From Desulfuromonadales bacterium (GTDB lineage Bacteria > Desulfobacterota > Desulfuromonadia > Desulfuromonadales > BM103): DNA of 17,067 nucleotides. Of the stretch, positions 1 to 6,990 are shown one piece after another (within the stretch, counting starts at the first letter, position 1; every line of letters begins with the position of its first letter). The stretch lies in assembly GCA_030640215.1 (NCBI GenBank), contig DAOWJU010000051.1, positions 1 to 17,067 of the forward strand, given 5' to 3'. Both the position numbers and the translations under genes were made by a program. Below the pieces are notes generated by a model that searched no databases, was not told where the DNA came from, and saw nothing but the letters and a program-made list of their open reading frames with translations.

Positions 1-215
1 ACCCGGTTGGCCCCGATGTGGTCAAAGTGACAATGTGTATTAACAACTTTGCTGACCTCATAACCGTTGTTCTTGGCTAGCTGAAGAATCCGAGTGCCCT
101 CCTCACCAGGGTCGATAACCATTGCATCACTGGTTTTCTGGCAGGCAACCAGGAAACAGTTCACCTGAAGAGGTCCGACACTGAGTTGATGTATTACAAG
201 TCTGTCACTCATCAT
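1..215 (-). CDS. Metallo-beta-lactamase-fold hydrolase, N-terminal part (runs off the window)
   Basis: Only about the first 71 codons are present; the gene continues past position 1. The translation has a beta-rich N-terminus, the segment VIDPGEEG, and then THCHFDHIGAN, which is the HxHxDH metal-binding signature of the metallo-beta-lactamase superfamily (glyoxalase II-like branch; the usual HGHxDH Gly is Cys here). Members are mostly dinuclear zinc or iron hydrolases; the substrate cannot be told from this fragment. Two adjacent ATG codons (213-215 and 210-212) are possible starts, with an AGGA Shine-Dalgarno 5 or 8 nt upstream; I took the first. The start overlaps the end of the upstream exoribonuclease-like gene by about 10 nt, so the two are probably translationally coupled in one operon. 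The superfamily call is firm, the exact function open. Confidence 0.85.
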   Translation of the reverse strand, partial: MMSDRLVIHQLSVGPLQVNCFLVACQKTSDAMVIDPGEEGTRILQLAKNNGYEVSKVVNTHCHFDHIGANR

Positions 216-1353
216 TTTTATCCTGTTTTTCAGACCCGAGGAGGTCGAAGTTTACACCCTGAAGTTGTTCACCAAGAGTATTACTGAAACGTGATCGAGG
301 TTGTCCTGAGCGCTCTTTATCTACAGGTGCAAGCGACTTGGAGCCCTTTTCAGCGCGTTTATTAATGGCAGGTTTATTGATAGCAGATTCAGAGACCGGT
401 TTCGCAGAGGTTCCCTTGAAAAAGTATCGATCGTACAGCCGATGGTACTGAGTCCAGGACGATTCACTGTCCGGCTCACGATCAATGTGCGTGCGAACCC
501 CGTTGATTTTGGAATCCAGATCATCGAGGAAGTTCAAGATGACTGCCTCCATGGTCTTCGGTCGCTTTGGTGAGCCATATTCATACTGACCATGATGCGA
601 CAGGAGCAGGTGTTTAAGATGAATTGCCAACTCCTTTGGGAAATTTTGCAGAGTACGTATTTTCTCTTCAACCAGTTCCACACCAATGACGATATGCCCC
701 AGCAGCTTGCCAGCATCCGTATATTCGAAGGAACGCTGATAGCGTAGTTCAACGACCTTGCCAACATCGTGCAGCAGGGCACCAACCACTAACAGATCGC
801 GATTAATGTTTTCATAACGTTGGCTGATATCATTGGCAAGCGCAGCAACGGCTAGCGAGTGTTCAAGCAAGCCACCAAGATAGACATGATGCATGGCCTT
901 GGCTGCGGGAGCCCGGGTGTAGCCCAGCATAAAGTCTTCATCGGTCAGAAAAGCCTGCATCAGACTTCTCAAATCAGTGTCTGTAAAGCCTTCGGCAAGT
1001 GCAGTTAACTCGGCAACCATTTCGACAACTGGGCGGGTGGATACCGGCAGGAAGTCAGAGATTTCGATTTCAGATTCTTCAACCCGGTTCAGCTCTTGAA
1101 TCACTAGCTGCATTTTTCCCATATAGACGCTGGCTTTACCAGAGACCTGAACGAAATCGTCTTTATCGAACCTGGCCGACAGTTCATCGACACGATCCCA
1201 GATACGGCCTTCCACCTCACCGGTGCAATCCATCAGCTTAAGGATCATATAAGGACGGCCATTCTTGGCCATGCCGATAATTTTATCTCTGACCAGAAAC
1301 GGCGAATCTATCAAAGCGCGTTCCTGGATATCTTTTACAAAAGTTTTCTTCAA
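205..1353 (-). CDS. YhaM-like 3'-5' exoribonuclease (OB-fold plus HD domain)
   Basis: 382 residues starting at a TTG codon (1351-1353) with AGGAG 6 nt upstream. Residues about 15-95 look like an OB-fold nucleic-acid-binding domain (segment LKLMDCTGEVEGRIWD). Residues about 150-285 are an HD phosphohydrolase domain: His155-His156, His165, the HD pair 195-196 in LLHDVGK, His220, His253-His254 and Asp277/278. This OB-HD order is that of the Bacillus YhaM/CBF1 family, which degrades RNA or single-stranded DNA from the 3' end using divalent metal. The tail (about 315-382) is basic and low in complexity and extends beyond the usual length of about 314, perhaps an extra RNA contact. It follows the FAD-dehydrogenase gene by 48 nt and overlaps the next gene. 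Family call good; activity is inferred. Confidence 0.85.
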   Translation of the reverse strand: MKKTFVKDIQERALIDSPFLVRDKIIGMAKNGRPYMILKLMDCTGEVEGRIWDRVDELSARFDKDDFVQVSGKASVYMGKMQLVIQELNRVEESEIEISDFLPVSTRPVVEMVAELTALAEGFTDTDLRSLMQAFLTDEDFMLGYTRAPAAKAMHHVYLGGLLEHSLAVAALANDISQRYENINRDLLVVGALLHDVGKVVELRYQRSFEYTDAGKLLGHIVIGVELVEEKIRTLQNFPKELAIHLKHLLLSHHGQYEYGSPKRPKTMEAVILNFLDDLDSKINGVRTHIDREPDSESSWTQYHRLYDRYFFKGTSAKPVSESAINKPAINKRAEKGSKSLAPVDKERSGQPRSRFSNTLGEQLQGVNFDLLGSEKQDKNDE

Positions 1354-1401
1354 AACTTGCTCCTGCTTTATCTCTACAATGCCTGTGTCACTTACAACAA
1401 A

Positions 1402-2973
1402 CTAAAGGACCGACTGCACAACCTGATCGGCGGCACGTAAGCCATCAATCGCTGCACTCATAATGCCACCTGCATATCCTGCCCCCTCACCTGTGGGAAA
1501 GAGCCCGGGATGACTCACTGACTCGCCAGCATCATTGCGAGTTATCCGGAGCGGTGCCGAGGTCCTCGTTTCTACGCCAACGAGAACCGCCTCTGAAGTC
1601 ATAAAACCTCGCATTTTTCGATTAAAATGCGGTAGCGCCTGGCGTAGCCCATGGTACACGAAATCGGGCAAGACTTCACGCAGTTCTGTCTCGACAACAC
1701 CAGGCCTGCAACTGGACTTCACAGAGCCTTTGCCTTGACCAACAAAGCTCATCATGTTCTGGGCAGGCGCCATAAATCCAGCACCAGCGGCAAGAAAAGC
1801 CTTACGCTCCCATTGCTGTTGGAAGTACATACCACCGAGCGTTGTGCCCCCCCAGTCTTGCGGTCCGACAGTCACCACCAGTGCGCTATTGGAATATTCA
1901 CCTTTACGCGCCATTCGGCTCATACCGTTGACCACCAGGCCGTCGGCCTCAGAAGAAGCGTTGATCACTTCGCCACCGGGGCACATACAGAAGGAGTATA
2001 CACCTCGCCCGCTTTCCTTATCAGTATAACGCAGCGCGTAATCAGCGACAGGGAGCTGATCAGCAAAGTCGCCGTATTGGATCTGGTTGATTAATTCGAC
2101 AGGATGTTCGACCCGGAGACCAACAGCAAAGCCTTTGGCATCGAGTTGTACACCTTTACGATCGAGCATAAGGTAGGTATCACGTGCGCTGTGCCCGGGA
2201 GCAAGGACCAGGGAATCGCACGGCAGCATCTCTTCTTTATTGAAGATGGCACCGGCAATACGCCCTTGGTGAATTTCGAGATCTGTCAAACAGGTTTCAA
2301 AGCGAACATCGACACCGAGCCGGATTAAATGTTCCCGAAAGTTAATAACAACCTTGCGAAGCCGATCAGTGCCGACGTGAGGACGAGCTTCAATCAGAAT
2401 CTCTTTTGGAGCGCCACAGGCAACCAGCGTCTCAAGCACTGCCAACCGCTGCGGATGTTTGAGGCGGGTGGTCAATTTACCGTCGGAAAAGGTACCGGCA
2501 CCACCTTCACCAAACTGGACATTGCTGGCGGCATCAAACTTTCCAGAAGCCCAGAAGTTTTCGACATCTTTGACCCGTTGTTCAACGGGCCTGCCGCGGT
2601 CAACAAGCGTGACACGAACACCAGATTCAGCAAGACGCATGGCGGCAAAAAGGCCGGCGGGCCCCATGCCGACCACCAGTGCGTGATGATCGACCTTCAC
2701 TTTGGATCGCCGCTCATCAGGAGGTTCGGGTAATTTCTCTAATCGACATGTGCCATGCTTTTGCAAAAGCTCAACTTCGTCAACACATGAGAACTCGACC
2801 GTATAGATTTTACGTATCCGTCTCTTTTTACGAGCATCAATGGAACGCCGGACAATCCGGAAATCCTTCAGCATATCAACGTCAACACCAAGTTGACGTG
2901 CAGCTTCCAGGGGCAGCAGTTCTTCATCTGTCATGATATCAAGAGTCAGGTCGCGCAGCAGCAATGCCATCAT
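1402..2973 (-). CDS. FAD-dependent dehydrogenase, COG2509-type (uncharacterised)
   Basis: 523 residues. Residues 1-90 form a small N-terminal domain with the segment RRSIDARKK that typifies this family. The FAD-binding Rossmann fold starts at VVGMGPAG (GxGxxG, residues 102-107) and ends in an acidic residue (LVDRG, about 125). The conserved FGEGGAGTFSDGKL segment lies at about 154-167, FCMCPGGEV near the middle, and GEGAGYAGGIMSAAIDG near the C-terminus closes the FAD site. Proteins of this type are predicted soluble flavoproteins; their physiological substrate is unknown to me. There are two ATG codons in tandem at the start; GGAT lies just upstream, giving a weak Shine-Dalgarno. The gap to the upstream kinase gene is about 25 nt, so it is very likely cotranscribed with it. 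Confidence 0.9.
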   Translation of the reverse strand: MMALLLRDLTLDIMTDEELLPLEAARQLGVDVDMLKDFRIVRRSIDARKKRRIRKIYTVEFSCVDEVELLQKHGTCRLEKLPEPPDERRSKVKVDHHALVVGMGPAGLFAAMRLAESGVRVTLVDRGRPVEQRVKDVENFWASGKFDAASNVQFGEGGAGTFSDGKLTTRLKHPQRLAVLETLVACGAPKEILIEARPHVGTDRLRKVVINFREHLIRLGVDVRFETCLTDLEIHQGRIAGAIFNKEEMLPCDSLVLAPGHSARDTYLMLDRKGVQLDAKGFAVGLRVEHPVELINQIQYGDFADQLPVADYALRYTDKESGRGVYSFCMCPGGEVINASSEADGLVVNGMSRMARKGEYSNSALVVTVGPQDWGGTTLGGMYFQQQWERKAFLAAGAGFMAPAQNMMSFVGQGKGSVKSSCRPGVVETELREVLPDFVYHGLRQALPHFNRKMRGFMTSEAVLVGVETRTSAPLRITRNDAGESVSHPGLFPTGEGAGYAGGIMSAAIDGLRAADQVVQSVL

Positions 2974-2998
2974 ATTATCCGATCATCAAGACGTTGCA

Positions 2999-4159
2999 TC
3001 ATGCCAGCGGTAACCAAATCTGGAAAGTTGTCCCTTTGCCCGGCTCGCTCTCGACATTAATGCGACCGGAGTAAGTCTTGACAATACGCAATACTACGGA
3101 AAGCCCGAAGCCAGTTCCCCGCTCTTTGGTTGTAAAGAACGGGTCAAAGATTTCATTCAGGTGGTCCTCGAGGATTCCCCCTCCGGTATCGCTGACGGTC
3201 ACCACGACATCCTTATCATCGTGAACCAGTGTCACCGACAGGGTTCCGCCCTGTTTCATTTCAAAAAGAGCATTGGAGAATAAATTGGAAAAAACCAAGC
3301 CGAGTTCATCGGCATCTGCCAGGATTGAAGGGGTCTGTAGCAGCTGTTTTTGCAGAACAATCTCTTGGGCCTGAATTTGCTCAAGAAACGGCTGTAAACT
3401 TTTCTCTATAACGTCAGCGATATAAATGGTGCGCAATTGGAACGGAGAACGTTTACTGGTGGAAAGCAACTTGACCAGTATGGCATCGATACGCTCCGTT
3501 TCGCTAATGATCTTGTCTGAGTAGGATTGCATTTCCGGCTCATTTTCCAAGCCAGTACATATAACCTGGGCAAACAAACTTATTGAATTCAAGGGGTTGC
3601 GAATTTCATGAGCCATGCCAGCAGAAAGGTGCCCAAGCGCAGCCAGTTTTTCCGTCAACAGGATTTCATGATGAGCACGTTCAAGCTCTGCCGTTTTCTC
3701 TTCGACACGTTCTTCCAGTTCGCGATTCCACCTTTCGATTTCATCAAGCAGTCTCTCCTTCTCCAGGATGAGCTCCCTGTTATGCAATTCGATAGAACGG
3801 ATACGAAGAATATTTTCAATGCGTTCAACCAGTTTAGCGTTGCTGAACGGCTTAAGGATATAGTCAGAAGCCCCGGCTTTCATCAGCTCAACAGCGATTT
3901 CTTCGCTGCCCTTACCGGTGAACATGATCACATAGGTTTCAGGAAAACGAGTACGAATCTCCTTAAGTGCGTCAAGACCATTGACTTTGGGCATCATGTA
4001 ATCGAGAAGAACCAGAGCTGGCTGTTCACGTTCGATCAGCGCATAACTGTCAGGAGCATTGTCAACAACAGAAACATCGAAGCCTCTGCTGGTTAATACC
4101 ATCGAGGTCAGTTCGAGGATCATACGCTCGTCGTCAACAATCAGGAGCTTTTCACGCAT
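2999..4159 (-). CDS. Response regulator-histidine kinase (REC-HisKA-HATPase), cytosolic
   Basis: 386 residues from the ATG at 4157-4159. An in-frame TTG start at 4189 would add 10 residues, but it has no good Shine-Dalgarno and receiver domains normally begin right at the LIVDDE strand, so ATG is preferred. Residues 1-120 are a receiver domain: Asp9-Asp10, phosphoacceptor Asp53 (LLDYMMP), Thr81, Lys103. A charged coiled coil follows (about 122-170). The HisKA domain has phospho-accepting His184 in GMAHEIRNP. The HATPase_c domain shows the N box (NLFSNAL), [14 protein letters not shown] and GTGFGLSV. There is no membrane segment and no output domain, so it probably works within a phosphorelay, its kinase activity set by phosphorylation of its own receiver. 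First gene of an operon behind the promoter at 4231-4259. Confidence 0.93.
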   Translation of the reverse strand: MREKLLIVDDERMILELTSMVLTSRGFDVSVVDNAPDSYALIEREQPALVLLDYMMPKVNGLDALKEIRTRFPETYVIMFTGKGSEEIAVELMKAGASDYILKPFSNAKLVERIENILRIRSIELHNRELILEKERLLDEIERWNRELEERVEEKTAELERAHHEILLTEKLAALGHLSAGMAHEIRNPLNSISLFAQVICTGLENEPEMQSYSDKIISETERIDAILVKLLSTSKRSPFQLRTIYIADVIEKSLQPFLEQIQAQEIVLQKQLLQTPSILADADELGLVFSNLFSNALFEMKQGGTLSVTLVHDDKDVVVTVSDTGGGILEDHLNEIFDPFFTTKERGTGFGLSVVLRIVKTYSGRINVESEPGKGTTFQIWLPLA

Positions 4160-4230
4160 AGCTAACCATTCTTTATTCGGCGGATTCAACTCGCTAGTTA
4201 CTTATGGATTCAGGTTTATCTTGAATGAGC

Positions 4231-4259
4231 AGGATACTCTTCAAACAACCCTTTGACAA
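4231..4259 (-). promoter_or_regulatory. Sigma70-type promoter for the receiver-kinase operon
   Basis: On the minus strand TTGTCA (4254-4259) and TATCCT (4231-4236) are separated by exactly 17 bp. Five of six and four of six bases match the consensus. It lies about 70 bp before the kinase ATG and just past the terminator of the usp gene, where a promoter is expected. Confidence 0.55.
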
Positions 4260-4280
4260 GGCTATTGGCAGGATCAAAGC

Positions 4281-4310
4281 AACAAAAAAGGCAGCGTTTC
4301 CGCTGCCTTT
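4281..4310 (-). terminator. Rho-independent terminator of the receiver-usp operon
   Basis: A perfect 10-bp stem (4287-4296 with 4301-4310) is closed by a GAAA tetraloop on the minus strand and followed on that strand by a TTTTTTGTT tract. It sits 19 nt after the usp stop codon. Confidence 0.92.
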
Positions 4311-4328
4311 ACAAAAAGGAGGACCTGT

Positions 4329-4772
4329 TTACTCTTGAATGCGAATCGTCATCACAGGGATCTGGGACTTTCGAACGACCTTCTCTGCGGTGCTGCCAAA
4401 AAGGACATGGTCAAGACCAGTGCGACCGTGAGTTCCCAATACGATCAGATCGGCGTTGAATTCAACTGCTTTCTTGATAATTTCATCATACGGAATCCCA
4501 GGCAAAACGTAGGTCTCAAAATTATTAAAGTCCTGTATATGGGTTCGACAGAACTTTTCCATCAACTTCTCAGCCCCCTGCTCTATCTCCTCCTCAAGTT
4601 TATCAAAGGAAATATGCGGCACGTAAAAACCACGCAGGTCAACCGGTTCGTTGATGATATGGATGACAATCAGTTTACTGTCAAATTTGCGAGCCAGAGA
4701 GAGAGCCGATTGAAAAGCAAAGTCAGAACCTTCTGAGAAATCGGAAGCAAACAGGATGGTTTTAAAGTTCAT
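4329..4772 (-). CDS. Universal stress protein, UspA family
   Basis: 147 residues, the normal length for a single Usp domain. The N-terminus ILFASDFSEGSDFA is the usual first strand and nucleotide contact. The C-terminal GTHGRTGLDHVLFGSTAEKV is the ATP-binding signature G-2x-G-9x-G-S/T, so this is probably an ATP-binding rather than a UspA-like non-binding member. Such proteins are cytosolic dimers involved in stress survival; the specific role is unknown. The ATG at 4770-4772 has a very strong Shine-Dalgarno, AAGGAGG. The gene follows a stand-alone receiver across a 72-bp spacer made of four 18-bp repeats, and ends at a strong terminator, so the two probably form one operon. Confidence 0.95.
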   Translation of the reverse strand: MNFKTILFASDFSEGSDFAFQSALSLARKFDSKLIVIHIINEPVDLRGFYVPHISFDKLEEEIEQGAEKLMEKFCRTHIQDFNNFETYVLPGIPYDEIIKKAVEFNADLIVLGTHGRTGLDHVLFGSTAEKVVRKSQIPVMTIRIQE

Positions 4773-4848
4773 GATTTCCTCCTTTGTATCTCATGCAACC
4801 TGGGCATCTCATGCAACCTGGGCATCTCTTGCAACCTGGGTACCTCAT
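4762..4848 (-). CDS. Candidate 28-codon Cys-rich microprotein ORF (speculative)
   Basis: An open frame starts at ATG 4846-4848, which overlaps the receiver stop codon as ATGA, and ends at TAA 4762-4764, inside the usp start region. Because it runs through four 18-bp repeats, it encodes repeated (M/K)R(Y/C)PGC hexapeptides, with Cys at residues 6, 9, 12, 15 and 18 (CxxCxxCxxCxxC), then a short tail. The ATGA overlap would allow translational coupling, but the nearest Shine-Dalgarno-like bases are too far away. A second frame through the repeats is also open, so the ORF may be only a by-product of the repeat. Real only if conserved or detected. Confidence 0.15.
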   Translation of the reverse strand: MRYPGCKRCPGCMRCPGCMRYKGGNHEL

Positions 4849-4859
4849 GAAACTTGGGA
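4788..4859. repeat. Four tandem 18-bp repeats between receiver and usp genes
   Basis: Plus-strand unit atctcatgcaacctgggc. Copies 1 (4788-4805) and 2 (4806-4823) are identical; copy 3 (4824-4841) has two changes; copy 4 (4842-4859) has four and overlaps the last codons and stop of the receiver gene. Each intact unit contains the small dyad gcat-ctc-atgc. The copies closest to usp are the most alike, as expected if the array grew from the 3' end of the receiver gene. Confidence 0.95.
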
Positions 4860-5237
4860 AATAGCTCCACCATTGAAAATCTTTTTCATGACCGAACGAA
4901 GTTCATCAAGCCTTACAGGCTTGTGAAGATATTCGTAAGCGCCCAAATTCATCGCTTCAAGGTATGACTCTACGCCACCATATGCCGTTATCATTATGAC
5001 ATTCGTACTCGGGAATTTACGGCTGAGTTCACGTAGAAAAACCAAGCCGTTCATCTCCGGCATGTTGATGTCGCTGATGACCAGGTTAACCTTTCTATGC
5101 CCAAGATAATCAAGTGCTTCACTACCGTTGGCAGCACTCTCTACCTCAAAACCTTCCTGGGACAATAATTTACTCAGCCCTATCCGGGTATTCTCTTCAT
5201 CATCAACAATCAATATGCGTTTTATCGCTTCGCCCAA
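4845..5237 (-). CDS. Single-domain response regulator (CheY-like)
   Basis: 130 residues, one receiver domain and nothing else. The acidic pair Asp12-Asp13 is in LIVDDEE, phosphoacceptor Asp56 in VISDINMPEMNG, Thr84 in MITAYG and Lys106 in HKPV, so all catalytic positions are present. The start is TTG (5235-5237) with GAGGA about 7 nt upstream. Without an output domain it must act by protein contact or as a phosphate shuttle; the receiver-kinase encoded just downstream in the next operon is a natural partner candidate, though this is inference from position. The last codons coincide with the fourth copy of the 18-bp repeat. It has its own promoter (5268-5295) and is followed by usp. Confidence 0.93.
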   Translation of the reverse strand: MGEAIKRILIVDDEENTRIGLSKLLSQEGFEVESAANGSEALDYLGHRKVNLVISDINMPEMNGLVFLRELSRKFPSTNVIMITAYGGVESYLEAMNLGAYEYLHKPVRLDELRSVMKKIFNGGAISQVS

Positions 5238-5267
5238 AATGTCCTCTAAGTTAATTGATTTGCAGAA

Positions 5268-5295
5268 AGTCTAACATGGAGACCTTCGCTGTCAA
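5268..5295 (-). promoter_or_regulatory. Sigma70-type promoter for the receiver-usp operon
   Basis: A perfect TTGACA (-35, 5290-5295) and TAGACT (-10, 5268-5273) are separated by 16 bp on the minus strand, 31 bp before the TTG start of the receiver gene. Confidence 0.55.
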
Positions 5296-5369
5296 GGCAC
5301 AACCCGGCGAAACGCACATTAAAATAGCACGGTAAAACAGCAGGTTACGAGACCGCGAAAGAAAAGAAA

Positions 5370-6224
5370 TCAGTCGGAATTACTGGTATTTACATCTTGC
5401 CAAGCCTCAAGAATGAGACGCACCAGGAAAGGAAATAAATGAGCGTGTTCCACACTACAATCAAGAACCTCTTGATGTGATACAGCAACAGGGCTCAAGC
5501 CAGCAGCATAGTTCGCAACAAACGCAACCGCAGAGACTTGCATGCCGAGATACCGGGCCATAATCGCTTCAGGAACAGTTGACATGGAGACCACGTCGAC
5601 GCCAGCTGCTCCAAGAAAACGGATTTCTGCCGGAGTTTCATAGGAAGGCCCAGGCATAGCTGCCAGAACACCGCGATGTAATATCATACGGGACGTATCA
5701 CGCTTCAACAAGGCATCGTAAACATCTTGCTGATACATCCCGGTCAAATCGACAAAGGTATTGCCAGAAAGCCCACGTAATGGGTTATCACCAAGCAGAT
5801 TCAAATGATCATCGACCAGCATGAAATCACCAGGTCGATAATTTCGGTTGACCCCACCCGTCGCACAGGTCAGCAAAATACGTGAACAGCCCAACGCGCC
5901 AGCCAATCGTACCGGGAAAGCCGCCTGAAATGCACTGATGCCCTGATAACAATGAAAACGACCGGAGAAAAACAGGATGTTGCAGGAAGGGGCTCTAACA
6001 GCAATCAATTGGCCACCGTGACCGGCAATCTGACCGGCAGGAAAACAAGACCAATCATTGTACTCGAAGACGCCGAGGATTTCTCCCAGTTGGGCAGCCT
6101 CATGCCAGCCGGAACCAAGCACTACCGCCAGATCGAAATTCTCGACTTGCGTCAGCCGACGAATTTCGCTGACGAGCTGTTCGGCTGAATCGCCAGGATT
6201 AAAGACCCAGGATGCTTCTGACAC
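5370..6224 (-). CDS. Purine nucleoside phosphorylase (trimeric inosine/guanosine type)
   Basis: Phosphorolysis of purine nucleosides to free base and ribose-1-phosphate. The open frame runs up to 6323 but would then lie far inside the upstream gene. A GTG at 6222-6224 gives 284 residues, the family's normal length, and a 26-nt overlap; a GTG at 6240-6242 is the alternative. From the first GTG: LGSG phosphate loop 36-39, GHGG 68-71, GRFHCYQG 88-95 (family GR.H.YEG), PGDFMLVDDHLNLLGDNPL 131-149, GPSYETPAEI 192-201, VSMSTVPE 212-219 and Asn238. The segment TCATGG (119-124) replaces the usual TNAAGG of the phosphate/base site, an unusual change. There is no clear Shine-Dalgarno, so expression probably depends on coupling to the zinc-ribbon receiver gene. 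Family firm; substrate preference not tested. Confidence 0.92.
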   Translation of the reverse strand: MSEASWVFNPGDSAEQLVSEIRRLTQVENFDLAVVLGSGWHEAAQLGEILGVFEYNDWSCFPAGQIAGHGGQLIAVRAPSCNILFFSGRFHCYQGISAFQAAFPVRLAGALGCSRILLTCATGGVNRNYRPGDFMLVDDHLNLLGDNPLRGLSGNTFVDLTGMYQQDVYDALLKRDTSRMILHRGVLAAMPGPSYETPAEIRFLGAAGVDVVSMSTVPEAIMARYLGMQVSAVAFVANYAAGLSPVAVSHQEVLDCSVEHAHLFPFLVRLILEAWQDVNTSNSD

Positions 6225-6726
6225 GGTCTTGAAGTTCACGGGGTTTGAAAGATTTGCTGATAAAATCGTCGGCACCAATACGTCGCAGCTCTGCAGCGGT
6301 TTCATCGCCACGCTCAACACCACTCATGGCAAGGACTTTCACATGTTCAAGCTGAGTCGATTTTTGCATGGATTGCAAAATTTCTTTGCCATTTTTGCCG
6401 GGAATATTCAAGTCGAGCAAGACAAGTTGCGGAACGAGAGTAGTGATCTGCTGCCAGGCTTCATTGCCATCGGCGACCATCACTATTTCGATTGGAAGGT
6501 CTTTGAGGATATCTTTAATCATTTCCCGAAAAAAACGTGCATCATCAACGACCATAACAACAGGCTGCCCAGACAAACGGCTTTCCTGATGAATGCCTGC
6601 CTCTTCGACCAGTGAGACATTAAAAACATGTTCACAGCCAGGGCATTTGACCTTAGCCTCTGTTGCTTTACTTGCGGAAGGGTTAATACGATAGCGTGCC
6701 TGACATGCAGGACATACAATCACCAT
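6199..6726 (-). CDS. Zinc-ribbon (MJ0042-type) plus receiver-domain protein
   Basis: 175 residues. The N-terminus holds a CPxC-19-CPGC zinc ribbon (Cys5, Cys8, Cys28, Cys31) of the MJ0042/CPXCG type. A short linker leads to a receiver domain with Asp61-Asp62, phosphoacceptor Asp105 in LLDLNIPGKNG, Ser135 in place of Thr, and Lys161-Pro162. There is no DNA-binding output domain, so it may signal through protein contacts; the ribbon could be a docking or metal-sensing element. The start ATG (6724-6726) has only a distant GGAG. A good promoter lies about 115 bp upstream, and the end of the gene overlaps the purine nucleoside phosphorylase, so the two should share one mRNA. Domain calls are firm, function unknown. 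Confidence 0.9.
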   Translation of the reverse strand: MVIVCPACQARYRINPSASKATEAKVKCPGCEHVFNVSLVEEAGIHQESRLSGQPVVMVVDDARFFREMIKDILKDLPIEIVMVADGNEAWQQITTLVPQLVLLDLNIPGKNGKEILQSMQKSTQLEHVKVLAMSGVERGDETAAELRRIGADDFISKSFKPRELQDRVRSILGL

Positions 6727-6840
6727 AATAGTGGTTATTCTCCAAGGGTTGGTTTAAAACTGACCGTTTCTTCGGCTTCCCGGGTCATGTCCAGTCAATC
6801 ATGTAACGCGTACAGATACGAAACACTGCCGTCAAGGTAG

Positions 6841-6868
6841 ATTATAAGCGAGCCTGCATACAAAGCAA
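6841..6868 (-). promoter_or_regulatory. Sigma70-type promoter for the zinc-ribbon receiver/PNP operon
   Basis: A perfect TATAAT (-10, 6841-6846) and TTGCTT (-35, 6863-6868) are separated by 16 bp on the minus strand. This predicts a leader of about 110 nt before the ATG at 6726. In the rest of the gap 6727-6990 I see no gene or convincing terminator. Confidence 0.55.
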
Positions 6869-6990
6869 GTAGACGTGATGCAACACCGGGTGGGATGGGG
6901 GAGTGGTTCAGGCAATATCTTGCAAAGAGTAACCTCTCTTCTCACATTGGCCTTAAAACTGGAAACCGACGTCATCAACTTCGTTTTCCA

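Noticed and set aside
1651..2733. Several plus-strand frames of 70-147 codons
   Set aside because: All lie opposite the well-supported FAD-dehydrogenase gene and lack start signals.
4788..4859. CRISPR array
   Set aside because: The 18-bp units are contiguous without spacers, and no cas gene is present.
6727..6990. tRNA or small RNA gene in the gap
   Set aside because: No cloverleaf, T-loop consensus or terminator was seen; only a promoter and leader are supported.
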